DNA from: Lysinibacillus sp. FSL K6-0232
GTDB taxonomy: Bacteria > Bacillota > Bacilli > Bacillales_A > Planococcaceae
Assembly (NCBI RefSeq): GCF_038008325.1
Contig: NZ_JBBOYW010000001.1
Coordinates: 486,001-550,000 of the forward strand
Direction: 5' to 3'
Length of the DNA: 64,000 nucleotides
In this document: piece by piece, positions 17,502 through 26,157 of the stretch
Position numbering within the stretch: position 1 is the first letter of the stretch
How the letters are laid out: each line of letters opens with the position of its first letter
Notes under the pieces: generated by a model
Told to the model about the DNA's origin: nothing
The model's database searches: none
Seen by the model: only the letters and a program-made list of their open reading frames with translations
Position numbers and translations under genes: made by a program

Positions 17502-17996
17502 ATGGCAAAGGCAAAGCATGCGAAAACAAATGCAATTAGATTGTTAGATCAGCAAAAAATCGATTTTGATGTAATCGAATACGAAATTGGAGACGGTCAA
17601 ATTGACGGTATATCCGTAGCAGAAAAGATTGGTCAACCTGCTGCAAGAGTGTTTAAAACATTAGTTGCAAAAGCAAGCGCACAAAAGTTATTTGTGTTTG
17701 TGATTCCTGTAGCTGGGGAGCTAGATTTAAAAGCGGCTGCAAAAGTAGTTGGAGAAAAGAAAATTGAGATGTTAGCTGTTAAAGATTTGCTTGGCTATAC
17801 GGGCTATGTTCGAGGTGGATGCTCGCCAGTAGGGATGAAAAAATTATACCCAACCGTGATTGATGCCTCTGCACAACAGCAGGGTAGTATTATTGTAAGT
17901 GCTGGGAAAATTGGCTTACAAGTACATGTACAATTAGCTGACTTAATACAGATAACAAAAGCGCAAGTAGCACAAATTACAGCTACCCATGATTAA
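17502..17996 (+). CDS. ybaK: YbaK/EbsC-type aminoacyl-tRNA deacylase
   Basis: A 164-residue protein of the YbaK family, which hydrolyses Cys-tRNA(Pro) made by mistake by prolyl-tRNA synthetase. The fold is recognisable from RVFKTLVAK, whose lysine matches the conserved catalytic-region lysine, VFVIPVAGELDLKAAAKVVGEK, and the GYVRGGCSPVG loop. Length is normal for the stand-alone form. AGGGGATTG lies before ATG 17502. The stop codon is inside a terminator hairpin. Confidence 0.9.
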   Translation: MAKAKHAKTNAIRLLDQQKIDFDVIEYEIGDGQIDGISVAEKIGQPAARVFKTLVAKASAQKLFVFVIPVAGELDLKAAAKVVGEKKIEMLAVKDLLGYTGYVRGGCSPVGMKKLYPTVIDASAQQQGSIIVSAGKIGLQVHVQLADLIQITKAQVAQITATHD

Positions 17997-18009
17997 ATGG
18001 GTAGCTTTT
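17981..18009 (+). terminator. terminator overlapping the ybaK stop
   Basis: AGCTACCCAT and ATGGGTAGCT form a perfect 10-bp stem with loop GATTAA, followed by TTTTC. The stop codon lies in the loop. Confidence 0.65.
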
Positions 18010-18032
18010 CATCGTAAGGGAGATCGATCAAA

Positions 18033-18656
18033 ATGAGCAGAGTAAAAAGCTGGCGTTGGGCATTTTTTATTGGAGGTCTTATTGTTATGTCATTAGGGAT
18101 TTCCATGTCTATTAAAGGAAGAATTTTAGGAACAAGCCCATGGGATGTATTACATATTGGTTTATTTAAGAATTTTGGTTTAACGATTGGCACTTGGTCG
18201 ATTTTGACAGGGCTATTTATTGTCGTAACGACATCTATTATTTTACGAGAGATGCCGAAAATAGGCACATGGTTAAATATGCTACTAATCGGTCTGTTTA
18301 TTGATATTTTTAATTGGCTATTACCAACTACAACAAACTATGGCTTACAAGTAACTTATTTTATTGTGGGCTTATTTGTTTTAAGCTTTGGCTGTGGTAT
18401 GTATATTGCGCCTAATATGGGTGCAGGTCCACGTGATACATTGATGATGTTAATTGTTGAGCATTTTGGTGGAACTATTAAAACAGCGCGAATGGGTATG
18501 GAGATTCTTGTAACAGTTGTTGGCTGGCTACTAGGAGGGCCTGTTGGTGTAGGAACAATTATCATTGCACTGCTGTCGGGCTATATTGTGCAATATTCAT
18601 TACCGTATTGTCGCAAGGTTTTAATCAAACATACAGGTCCTATTGAAGGGATATAG
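18033..18656 (+). CDS. YczE/YitT-like membrane protein
   Basis: A 207-residue integral membrane protein with about five hydrophobic segments. MSLGISMSIKGRILGTSPWDVLHIGLF and the glycine-rich repeat MGAGPRDTLMMLIVEHFGGT are typical of the YczE/YyaS/YitT group. B. subtilis YczE affects antibiotic synthesis posttranslationally; whether this protein has a similar role is unknown. AAGGGAGAT precedes ATG 18033. It is probably expressed with ybaK readthrough or from its own promoter, and has its own strong terminator. Confidence 0.78.
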   Translation: MSRVKSWRWAFFIGGLIVMSLGISMSIKGRILGTSPWDVLHIGLFKNFGLTIGTWSILTGLFIVVTTSIILREMPKIGTWLNMLLIGLFIDIFNWLLPTTTNYGLQVTYFIVGLFVLSFGCGMYIAPNMGAGPRDTLMMLIVEHFGGTIKTARMGMEILVTVVGWLLGGPVGVGTIIIALLSGYIVQYSLPYCRKVLIKHTGPIEGI

Positions 18657-18704
18657 AAAAACGCTTTGTCGAATGGAGATTTGAAATTCGGCAGAGCGTT
18701 TTTC
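18656..18704 (+). terminator. terminator after the YczE-like gene
   Basis: The stem pairs GAAAAACGCTTTGTCGAAT with its near-complement (19 bp with two G-U pairs), ending in TTTTTC. It begins at the last base of the gene. Confidence 0.78.
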
Positions 18705-18750
18705 TTTGTTTAGAAACATAGTAGTCAAAATAATTAGAATATTTATCTTA

Positions 18751-18764
18751 CACAGTGTCTAATG
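18751..18764. promoter_or_regulatory. candidate PucR-linked box, copy 1
   Basis: CACAGTGTCTAATG lies about 59 bp upstream of the broken PucR-type gene start. The same 14 bases occur at 22800-22813, and both copies have CGAG just after. Variants lie near other genes of the two PucR-linked modules. Confidence 0.4.
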
Positions 18765-18908
18765 GCGAGAAAGAAAAATTTTATTAATGTAATACATATA
18801 AACTATAAAGAGGTGATAAAACGTGACAACAGTAAAAGAGACAATTCCACAGACTCCACGTGTATCAGTGCAAAAAATGTATATATATATATATACGGTG
18901 AAAGAAAA

Positions 18909-19450
18909 TTAGAGTTTCAAGCACAGCCTATTCACCGTATTTTCAGGTGTTTGATTAATCATTTGGATAAAGCCTTGGACAGCACGTTGAATCTTTCCGA
19001 CATTTGAGTAAAAGACATTGTGGATCACCGTTGTCTTCATCCATTTCCACAGTCCTTCGATTAAATTTAAATTGGGACTGTACGGCGGAAGGAACAGAAA
19101 TTCAAAGAAATCTTGATACTTTTCTAAAAATGGTTGAATCAATTTCGCATGGTGTATGCGCGCATTGTCTAATACCATCACGATGCGTTCATTCGGATAA
19201 CGAGCGATGACTTTTTCTAAAAAACTTAGGAATTCAACAGCGGTATATTGTTCTTCTTGCACGCAAAATACATCGCCCGTTTCGTAATCCAATGTACCAA
19301 TTAGCTTAACCCCTTGATGTCGGCCATATGTTGGAATGATTTTTTGTTGACCTTTAAGAAACCACGTGTTGGAAATCGCTTGGTAATCACGGATCATTGA
19401 CTCGTCTTCAAATAAAATACGATCAATTTGACCATGAATTAGTTTTTTTT
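18909..19450 (-). CDS. IS630 transposase, catalytic part (orfB, reached by -1 frameshift)
   Basis: DDE-superfamily domain. The first catalytic Asp is in FEDES, the second in MVLDNARIHHA, and the Glu in NLIEGLWKWMK. The only in-frame ATG (19397) lies after the FEDES motif, so a protein from that ATG would lack the first catalytic residue. A run of eight A then C at the end of orfA (minus strand 19450-19442) lets ribosomes slip by -1 into this frame, giving a full transposase. That is the usual way two-frame IS630 elements express their enzyme. Confidence 0.87.
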
Positions 19451-19990
19451 CGCCTGTTCAAATTTTTCAAGGAAAACTGCTTGTTTGAGGGGGTCTGCTT
19501 TTTCCAATGTATACGTTGGTTTCGTATAACTTAAACCAAGACGGTACAATAAATCACGTGTCCCACGTACAGAAAAAGACACACCAAATGTTCGCTCAAT
19601 CCAATCGCGAAGAAGAGGCGCTGTCCAGTTCATTTCAACGGGAAAACCAGCATCTTTAGGCGTTTGGTTGACAATTGTCGCGACGACTCGTGCTTCTTGT
19701 TCAGCCGTTAAATGACGCTTTCGACCAGGTTGTTTTTTACGTCCAAGTCCAGCGATCCCTTTTTCACAATAAGCTTTGCGATAATTGAACAGCGTCGCTA
19801 AAGAAAGACCTGTATAGTCGACAATTTTTTCATACGATTCGCCGGAAAGTAACATATAAATCACTTGGTAGCGAACGAACATTTTATGATTGTTTTCTTC
19901 TTTCATGACAAGCTTTAATTCTTCTAAAGCAGCAGGAATTTGTTCTTCAGGAATTAGGACAATTTTACGCATCATTTTTCTCCGTTTCAT
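19439..19990 (-). CDS. IS630 transposase, DNA-binding part (orfA)
   Basis: 183 residues with helix-turn-helix segments: SYEKIVDYTGLSLATLFNYRK and a second winged-helix-like region around ARVVATIVNQTPKDAGFPVE, then LRDWIERTFGVSFSVRGTRDLL. This is the N-terminal half of the transposase and ends at a TAA just past an eight-A slippery run. The start is uncertain because several ATG codons are clustered; ATG 19990 gives the longest form. Confidence 0.85.
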   Translation of the reverse strand: MKRRKMMRKIVLIPEEQIPAALEELKLVMKEENNHKMFVRYQVIYMLLSGESYEKIVDYTGLSLATLFNYRKAYCEKGIAGLGRKKQPGRKRHLTAEQEARVVATIVNQTPKDAGFPVEMNWTAPLLRDWIERTFGVSFSVRGTRDLLYRLGLSYTKPTYTLEKADPLKQAVFLEKFEQAKKN

Positions 19991-21010
19991 ATCTATTAAG
20001 AATAGTATACAGGAAAACGAAGAAAAAGAGTGTAAGTCTAAAAGTTAATCACCTTATATATAGATGGCTCATTAGATGAATTATCTGAAATGGACAGCTC
20101 AATTGTTAAAAGAACTGTGCAAACTTTAGGGCAGCTTATTTTCCGAGATATTTATTCGAATGACCATCAGATGGAAGCACCAGATTGGATCAAGAATTGG
20201 ATACTAGGAACAATCGGTGCAGATCAATTAATGATTAATCTAAAAAAGCTAAATTTGGATAAGGATATTGCTGAATTTATTGTGATGATAATTGATTGTC
20301 CAGATAATCAATTTTTGAAAGATGAATTTAAGTATTTATCAATATTTTTAAAATCGCAATTCAAGGTTATAGGAATTGATTTATTACCATTTATCTATAA
20401 TCATCAGCTCACATGTATTTTATTTACCTATAAAAGCTGCAATAGAGCAGATATTGTAGTTATTTTGGAGAGAGTAGAGGAGTATTTTAAAAAGAAGCAG
20501 CAAGCCTTAAAGCTTGCAATAGGTCGTCCAGCTCAATCGTTATATAAATTATCTTTAGCCTATAAAACTGCAAATGAAGTGATGTTTTTCCATAATACAA
20601 TGTATAAACAAACACTTTTATTTTATCAAGATATTTATATTTATCGATTAATTTATCCTTTATATGAAAAAGGGATATTAGAAGATTATGTGATCGATCA
20701 TTTAGGACCTGTCATTGATTATGACTATCAATTTAACTCTAATTTAATTGAAACGTTACGAGTATACCTTTATAATAATTGCTCAAAAAAAGTGACAGCC
20801 ACAGCTCTTCATATTGTTAGACAATCTTTATATTACCGTTTAGAAAGAATGAAGGAGTTAATTGGTGAAGATTTCGATGAATTTCCAAAGAAAACCGTAT
20901 TGGAAACAGCACTAGTAGCATTAGACTTTTTAAATGCAATCGGGTATGACTGGAAGTATTCAAAAAAGAAAATTACTTGAAATTGACGATTAGCCGCTTA
21001 TCACAATAGT

Positions 21011-21056
21011 AAATCTTCTTCAAAGAAGCTATCCATAGCTTCTTTGAAGAAGATTT
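21011..21056. terminator. bidirectional terminator between the PucR-type gene and the symporter
   Basis: Two 21-bp perfectly complementary arms flank a 4-nt loop (21032-21035), with T-rich sequence after the stem on the plus strand and a weaker T-run on the minus strand. It serves converging genes. Confidence 0.85.
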
Positions 21057-21061
21057 TTTTA

Positions 21062-22558
21062 TTATATCAATGGCACTTTTTCACGTTTAATATTTTCGGG
21101 TTCTTGTTGTTCTACCGTTCTTGTTTGCTCTAGTTCTTCCCAATAATCAGCATTTTTAATATTTAGTAAATTTGGACGGAAAATAGGGTTTTCTCCATTT
21201 TTCTTTTGTTGCTCATAATCTTTGAGCACTTTTATTGCCGTTTTAGCAAGTAGCACGATTGCGATCATATTAACCCAGCCCATTAAGCCTACACCTAAAT
21301 CAGCAAGTCCCCAAATTAATGCAGCTGAATTAACAGAGCCAAATACGACCATAAATAGGAAGCCGAATTTAGCGATATAGTCTAAAGAATTTCCTTTAAT
21401 AGAAAGTGTGCTCTTTAGATATACGAGATTTGTATCCATTTTATAGAAGTACGTGATTAATGTTGTAAAGCAGAATAGGAATAAAGATGCTGTCATAAAA
21501 TATTTACCAAAAGAGCCGATAACCGTTGATATGGCAAATTGCGTATATAGCTCAGGTCCAGCATTCGGTAAGCTTGAAACGATTGCTGTGCCGTCTGCGC
21601 CAGTAACATTATACATGCCCGTAATTAAAATCATAAATGCAGTTGCTGTACAAATTAATAGTGTATCAAGATAAACTGAAAACGCTTGCACTAAACCTTG
21701 CTTTGCAGGATGTGAAACATTAGCCGCACCTGATTCAAATGTTTCAGAACCAAGACCAGCCGCATTAGAGAATACGCCACGCTGAACCCCTTTAGCAATA
21801 GCAAGACCTAAAAGACCACTAAATGTAGCATTCAAATTGAAAGCGCTTGAAATAATAAGCGAAAACATTGCTGGAATTTCAGAAATATTGAAGGCTAAAA
21901 TAATTAAGCAAATTAAAATATAGCCAAAAGCCATAAATGGTACGAGAAATTCAGATACTGTAGCAATACGTTTAACACCACCGAAAATAATGACAGCAAT
22001 TAAGATTGCTAATAAAATTCCTGTAATTAATGGCGAAATATTAAATGTGCTTTGAACAGTTAAAGCAATTGTATTTGCCTGTGTCGTTGGCCAAAGAATC
22101 CCAATGGCAACTGTTAAAATGATAGCAGAGGCAATAGCTAGCCATTTCATATTTAAGCCTTTATGAATATAGTAAGGCACTCCCCCACGATATTCCCCAT
22201 TTATTTTACTTTTATAAACTTGTGTTAATGTAATTTCAATAAATGAAGTAGCACTTCCTAAAAACCCTGTAACCCACATCCAAAAGACTGCCCCAGGTCC
22301 CCCTAAACTAATCGCGAGTGCTACCCCTACGATATTACCAGTACCAACTCGGCTTCCTAATGACATCGCTAATGCTTGAAAAGAGGAAATCCCAGCATTA
22401 TCATCATTTTTTTCAAAAAGTAATGTTACCATGTCCTTCAGCCTTCTTATTTGTACAAACCTCATTAAAATTGTAAATATAAGCCCTGCCGCTAAAAATA
22501 GAAAGATTAGCGCATTACCCCAAACGACCCCGTTTATAGCGTTAACAATTTCTAACAT
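21062..22558 (-). CDS. AGCS family sodium:amino acid symporter
   Basis: About 498 residues with some 11 hydrophobic segments. The AGCS signature is clear: SSFQALAMSLGSRVGTGNIVGVALAISLGGPGAVFWMW, and later GVQRGVFSNAAGLGSE. The family imports small neutral amino acids such as alanine or glycine with sodium. Between a PucR-type regulator and SDR and proline-racemase-family genes, it may bring in the amino or imino acid that they degrade; this is inference. ATG 22558 is favoured because AAGGGGTG is 10 nt upstream; GTG 22570 overlaps that site. A box-like sequence lies upstream at 22640. Confidence 0.88.
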   Translation of the reverse strand: MLEIVNAINGVVWGNALIFLFLAAGLIFTILMRFVQIRRLKDMVTLLFEKNDDNAGISSFQALAMSLGSRVGTGNIVGVALAISLGGPGAVFWMWVTGFLGSATSFIEITLTQVYKSKINGEYRGGVPYYIHKGLNMKWLAIASAIILTVAIGILWPTTQANTIALTVQSTFNISPLITGILLAILIAVIIFGGVKRIATVSEFLVPFMAFGYILICLIILAFNISEIPAMFSLIISSAFNLNATFSGLLGLAIAKGVQRGVFSNAAGLGSETFESGAANVSHPAKQGLVQAFSVYLDTLLICTATAFMILITGMYNVTGADGTAIVSSLPNAGPELYTQFAISTVIGSFGKYFMTASLFLFCFTTLITYFYKMDTNLVYLKSTLSIKGNSLDYIAKFGFLFMVVFGSVNSAALIWGLADLGVGLMGWVNMIAIVLLAKTAIKVLKDYEQQKKNGENPIFRPNLLNIKNADYWEELEQTRTVEQQEPENIKREKVPLI

Positions 22559-22639
22559 ATACACGATCACCCCTTGATAATTTTCGAAAAATCAGAATAT
22601 TGTGTTCAGTATATAGGAAAGAGAGATTGTTTGATTTAG

Positions 22640-22652
22640 ACAGAGTGTAATG
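22640..22652. promoter_or_regulatory. candidate PucR-linked box, variant upstream of the symporter
   Basis: ACAGAGTGTAATG matches the 13-base ACAGTGTCTAATG of the copies at 18751 and 22800 at 11 positions. It lies 82 bp upstream of the symporter start. Confidence 0.25.
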
Positions 22653-22799
22653 TTCTTTGAAGCGATATTTTTAACTTTGTGTCAGTTGTGTGAAGAATAG
22701 GGGATTTAGAAGAATTAATGACTAGCACCGTTCAATATATTATTTCTCAAAAATAAATGTTATTTGGGCGAATGTCAATAAGGAACCTTAAATTTTAGG

Positions 22800-22813
22800 C
22801 ACAGTGTCTAATG
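22800..22813. promoter_or_regulatory. candidate PucR-linked box, copy 2
   Basis: CACAGTGTCTAATG is identical over 14 bases to the copy upstream of the PucR-type gene. Each copy also has GTCAA about 32-33 bp upstream. It lies 80 bp before the SDR start. Confidence 0.4.
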
Positions 22814-22892
22814 CGAGGTTTTCATAAATAGATTATTCTTACAGAAGATATTTGAATATTCTATGATAAAAATGATTGGAGGTAGCTTTTAG

Positions 22893-23594
22893 ATGGATAC
22901 GAGAGTAGTAGCTATTACAGGAGCTGGAAGTGGCTTAGGTGCCTCCTTAGCCAAGAAATATTATGAATTGGGATATTACGTATGTTTGCTAGGACGTACG
23001 CGAACGAAGCTTTTGAAAACAGCACAATCATTTGAGCATCGTTACGCTATTTATGAAGTGGATGTTTCTTCAAAGAGCGATGTGAGTAAAGTGATGCAAG
23101 CCATTAAGCAGGAAGTTGGGCAAATTGATGTATTCATCAATAATGCTGGTGTAGGGGATTTTGATAGCGCTGAACATATAAGTGAACAAGCTATTCATCA
23201 AATGATCGACATTAATTTAAAAGGTACGATTTTTTGCACGCAAGAAGTAGTAAAGGATATGAAGAAAAGAGATCAGGGTTGCATCATCAATATTATTTCT
23301 TTATCAGGAAAAAGAGGGAAAATAAATGAGTCCGTTTATAGTGCCAGTAAGTTTGGTGCGCGAGGATTTACTGAAAGCTTAGCGCTTGAGCTAGAGCAGA
23401 CAAAAGTTAAAGTATTTGGGGCATATATGGGAAATATGAAAACAGAATTATGGGATGGTGCTAAGGCAGAGGAAAGCTATATGGACCCAGATGATGTAGC
23501 AGATATTATTATTGAAAATACGATAGAAAGGAATAATATGGTGTTGGAGGAGATTATTATTAAAAATAACAAATATAAATATATTCAATATTAA
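22893..23594 (+). CDS. short-chain dehydrogenase/reductase
   Basis: A classical SDR of 233 residues that uses NAD(P). It has the nucleotide motif TGAGSGLGASLAKKY, NNAGVGDF, and the catalytic Ser with YSASKFG (Tyr and Lys). Length fits the family. It lies 175 bp upstream of the proline-racemase-family gene on the same strand, so it may reduce or oxidise an intermediate of the same pathway, but the substrate cannot be read. ATTGGAGGTAG precedes ATG 22893. Confidence 0.88.
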   Translation: MDTRVVAITGAGSGLGASLAKKYYELGYYVCLLGRTRTKLLKTAQSFEHRYAIYEVDVSSKSDVSKVMQAIKQEVGQIDVFINNAGVGDFDSAEHISEQAIHQMIDINLKGTIFCTQEVVKDMKKRDQGCIINIISLSGKRGKINESVYSASKFGARGFTESLALELEQTKVKVFGAYMGNMKTELWDGAKAEESYMDPDDVADIIIENTIERNNMVLEEIIIKNNKYKYIQY

Positions 23595-23769
23595 TAGAAG
23601 AGGAACTGTTTATCGTTAAATGGTTGCCTAGTTTTATATTAGATAGTTTGTGCATTCTAAATTCAGAAGGAACTGTAAAAATATTTGCCGTATAAATATG
23701 ACAGCATGTAAGTTGATAAGAAAATTTAGAATAATAAAATTAGATGAGTATAATTTTAGGAGGGATGAT

Positions 23770-24795
23770 ATGAACTGGTCACGTAAAATTAGTGTTGTTG
23801 GTGCACATGCAGAGGGAGAAGTTGGCAATGTTATAGTTGGTGGGATGCCTCATATCCCTGGCGATACGATGTTTGATAAAAAAGAATATATGGAGCAACA
23901 TATGGACGAGATTCGAACGATGATGCTGTTTGAGCCACGTGGTGGTCCATTCCATAATGCCAATATTTTAGTCCCGCCATGTCATCCAGAAGCACAAATG
24001 GGATACATTATCATGGAAACTACGGAATATCCGCCAATGTCAGGCTCTAATACAATGTGTGTGGCAACAGTTTTACTGGAAACAGGCATAATACCAATGC
24101 AAGAGCCTATTACTGACCTGGTATTAGAAGCACCTGGAGGACTTATTCGTGTAAGATGTATGTGTGCAAATGGCAAGGTAAAGCAGGTGGAATTTACCAA
24201 TGTCCCTGCTTTCCCAATTCATTTAAATCAGGAAATAGAGGTAGCGGGGGTTGGAACAATTCAAGTGGATACATCCTATGGCGGTATGATGTTTGCGCAT
24301 GTTCATGCTGAGAAATTAGGCTTCCATTTAACGCCAGATGAAGCACATGATATGTGTTTAGTAGGGCAAAAGGTTAAAAAAGCTATAAATGAGCAATTAG
24401 AGATTGTACATCCTGAAAATAGCAAGATTCGTAGTGTATCGAATATTATATTTGAAGGTCCACTTCATCGTACGGATAATGGTATTGAAAGTAAAAATGG
24501 TACGGTTGTTCTCCATGGAAGACTCGATCGTTCACCATGTGGAACTGGTACTAGTGCTCGATTAGCTGTGATGGCTGCAAAAGGCTTAATAAAGGAAAAA
24601 GAGCTATTTATTAATGAGTCATTAACAGGAACGAAATTTAAAAGCTATATTGAGCGTAGGACAACGATTGCTCAAAAAGAAGCAATAATCCCAGTTATAG
24701 CAGGGCAGGCATGGATTACTGGCATAATGGATTATGGTATTGATCCAACAGACCCAATAGCCTATGGTCACCAAGTAAGTGATATTTGGTTTTAA
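23770..24795 (+). CDS. proline racemase superfamily protein, probable trans-3-hydroxy-L-proline dehydratase type
   Basis: 341 residues with the two-lobed proline racemase fold. The second catalytic Cys is present in DRSPCGTGTSARL (Cys257), but the first site reads PPMSGSNTMC, so Ser91 replaces the Cys of the MCGH motif in true racemases. In this superfamily Cys/Cys marks racemases and epimerases, Thr/Cys marks trans-3-hydroxyproline dehydratases, and Ser/Cys enzymes have been reported with dehydratase and epimerase activity. I therefore lean to a trans-3-hydroxyproline dehydratase-like role. TAGGAGGGATGAT sets the start at ATG 23770. A symporter, an SDR and a PucR-type regulator are neighbours. 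Confidence 0.82.
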   Translation: MNWSRKISVVGAHAEGEVGNVIVGGMPHIPGDTMFDKKEYMEQHMDEIRTMMLFEPRGGPFHNANILVPPCHPEAQMGYIIMETTEYPPMSGSNTMCVATVLLETGIIPMQEPITDLVLEAPGGLIRVRCMCANGKVKQVEFTNVPAFPIHLNQEIEVAGVGTIQVDTSYGGMMFAHVHAEKLGFHLTPDEAHDMCLVGQKVKKAINEQLEIVHPENSKIRSVSNIIFEGPLHRTDNGIESKNGTVVLHGRLDRSPCGTGTSARLAVMAAKGLIKEKELFINESLTGTKFKSYIERRTTIAQKEAIIPVIAGQAWITGIMDYGIDPTDPIAYGHQVSDIWF

Positions 24796-24802
24796 ATAAA
24801 AC

Positions 24803-24848
24803 AAGGCTATCTAAAAAGTCGCTGAAAATAGACTTTTTAGATAGCCTT
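24803..24848 (+). terminator. terminator after the racemase-family gene
   Basis: AAGGCTATCTAAAAAGTC pairs perfectly with its complement over 18 bp around a 10-nt loop. No long T-run follows, so strength is uncertain. Confidence 0.6.
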
Positions 24849-25013
24849 ATGAATTTAAATAGAGAGTATTGTTTTATTAAAACGATGGTGATGCTATCCC
24901 CTTTTTCTTTCGCCTCTTAATTCCTCTATTCTAACAAAGTGGCAGTTGTTTAATCAGCATTGCCATATTTTTTTGTGCTTCTTCATATAATGCATGGCGA
25001 AGGAGGAATGTGG

Positions 25014-26090
25014 TTGAATGGAAATGTGACGTATTACTTCGGACACGCATTGACTGGGCAAGGTGTGAAACATTTATATAAAGAGCTGATGGAAGAGGCG
25101 GAGCTTGTTTATTTTTTGCAAGGTGCACCAACCTTTAAAGGGTCAGAGCTTTTAAAGGAGCTAGGCTATTTCTATGTGAAGCAGGGCTTTAGTGTTGAAT
25201 GGTTTAAGCATGCTTTATTAGAAGATGCTGTAGAGGCTGTTTATATAAAGGGTTGCAATAGACTTTTTGTATGGGCATCTGAATGGGCTCTTGAACCGAC
25301 ATTGCTTGGCACAAAGCATCGTGTCCTATCTTTTTATGACTGTTTGGAGGCAGAGCAGCTTGAAAAAGCAGGTGAACGGCTTGCGATTGCGATGCAGGAG
25401 CGTCTATCCTGGCGTGAGAAATGCATTGCTACACTGAATCATGCTATTAAGCTTCATGATGAATGGGAGATTATCACGCAAAGCTGTATGAACTGGCAGG
25501 CATTGGATGAACAAGTAGCAAGCTTAAAAACAGAGCTATTTCAAGCTATCACCTTGAATAAAGCAGGTACTCGTACGCATCGTTTACTAGGAACGTTAAC
25601 GCCTAGAGGTGCAGAAAATACAGTGGATAGCATTACTAAAAATATAACGACTAGACTGATGATTAAAGGCAAGCCTGGTACAGGAAAATCTTCTTTAATG
25701 AAGGATTTAGCAGATGAGGCGAATGCAAGAGGGCTTGATGCGCAAATTATTTGGTGCGGCTTAGATGCAGGCTCTGTGGATATGGTGATTATTCCAGAGC
25801 TAAACTTCTGTATTTTTGATAGTACAGAGCCTCATGTTTTTGACCCACAAGATGGTCGATTAGGTGATCGAATATTTGATATTGGTCAGCATTGTATGTT
25901 ATCAAAGAAAGCCGAAACTGATATTGAAGCTGTTCGAGCACAATATAAGGAAGCAATGCAGGATGCGATGGGCTATGCGAAGCGCTATGCAGAGGCAGAA
26001 TATACGGTTCGCGAATTATTAGATCATTGTCTGTCAACATCTTTATGGCGCGAAAAAACAGCACCACTCTTTGAAAGGGTAACAAAATAA
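25014..26090 (+). CDS. P-loop ATPase-like protein with a degenerate first half (PRK06851-like)
   Basis: About 358 residues with two similar halves. The second half has an intact Walker A, MIKGKPGTGKSSLMKDLADEA (about residues 210-230). The first half has LQGAPTFKGSELLKELGYFY at the matching place, where the GxxGxGKS pattern is broken. The two halves share spacing and following sequence such as IWCGLDAGSVDMVIIPEL against VYIKGCNRLFVWASEW. Function is unknown to me; such proteins occur widely in Bacillales. TTG 25014 is chosen because AAGGAGG is 7 nt upstream; ATG 25008 would be almost on the site. It stands just before kbl. Confidence 0.7.
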   Translation: MNGNVTYYFGHALTGQGVKHLYKELMEEAELVYFLQGAPTFKGSELLKELGYFYVKQGFSVEWFKHALLEDAVEAVYIKGCNRLFVWASEWALEPTLLGTKHRVLSFYDCLEAEQLEKAGERLAIAMQERLSWREKCIATLNHAIKLHDEWEIITQSCMNWQALDEQVASLKTELFQAITLNKAGTRTHRLLGTLTPRGAENTVDSITKNITTRLMIKGKPGTGKSSLMKDLADEANARGLDAQIIWCGLDAGSVDMVIIPELNFCIFDSTEPHVFDPQDGRLGDRIFDIGQHCMLSKKAETDIEAVRAQYKEAMQDAMGYAKRYAEAEYTVRELLDHCLSTSLWREKTAPLFERVTK

Positions 26091-26157
26091 TTTAGCAAAT
26101 GACAGGCTTATGCTAAACTAGGAGCTAGAACAGTTTTCCTAGGAAAGGATGATACGC

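Larger units (their letters stand above)
18896..20054 (-). mobile_element. IS630-family insertion sequence
   Basis: About 1159 bp flanked by TA on both sides (18894-18895 and 20055-20056), as expected for IS630/Tc1-type TA insertion. The ends are imperfect inverted repeats: the left end reads CGGTGAAAGAAAATTAGAG and the right end, inverted, AGGTGATTAACTTTTAGAC. The two transposase frames on the minus strand fill the element. It sits in a run of TA dinucleotides in a PucR-type gene. No degradation is visible, so it may be active. Confidence 0.85.
18823..20980 (+). pseudogene. PucR-type regulator interrupted by an IS630-family element
   Basis: A gene starts at GTG 18823 behind an excellent AGAGGTGA site and encodes MTTVKETIPQTPRVSVQKM before running into a TA tract and the insertion at 18896. 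On the far side an open frame continues to 20980. Its C-terminus is a PucR HTH domain (LIETLRVYLYNNCSKKVTATALHIVRQSLYYRLERM), preceded by a GGDEF-like middle region. The segment YIDGSLDELSEMDSSIVKR aligns with IYSVNRILTELDTLILDRTS in the intact PucR at 29693, so translation once reached upstream of the remaining ATG 20090. The joined gene would encode about 330 residues without the usual N-terminal PucR domain. The distal part might still be translated from 20090. Confidence 0.72.
22559..22892. other. divergent intergenic region
   Basis: 334 bases between the symporter and the SDR gene, holding two copies or variants of the PucR-linked box (22640-22652 and 22800-22813). No small gene is evident. 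Confidence 0.5.

Noticed and set aside
20090-20980. Complete regulator starting at ATG 20090
   Set aside because: There is no good ribosome site, and family-like residues continue upstream of this ATG to the insertion junction.
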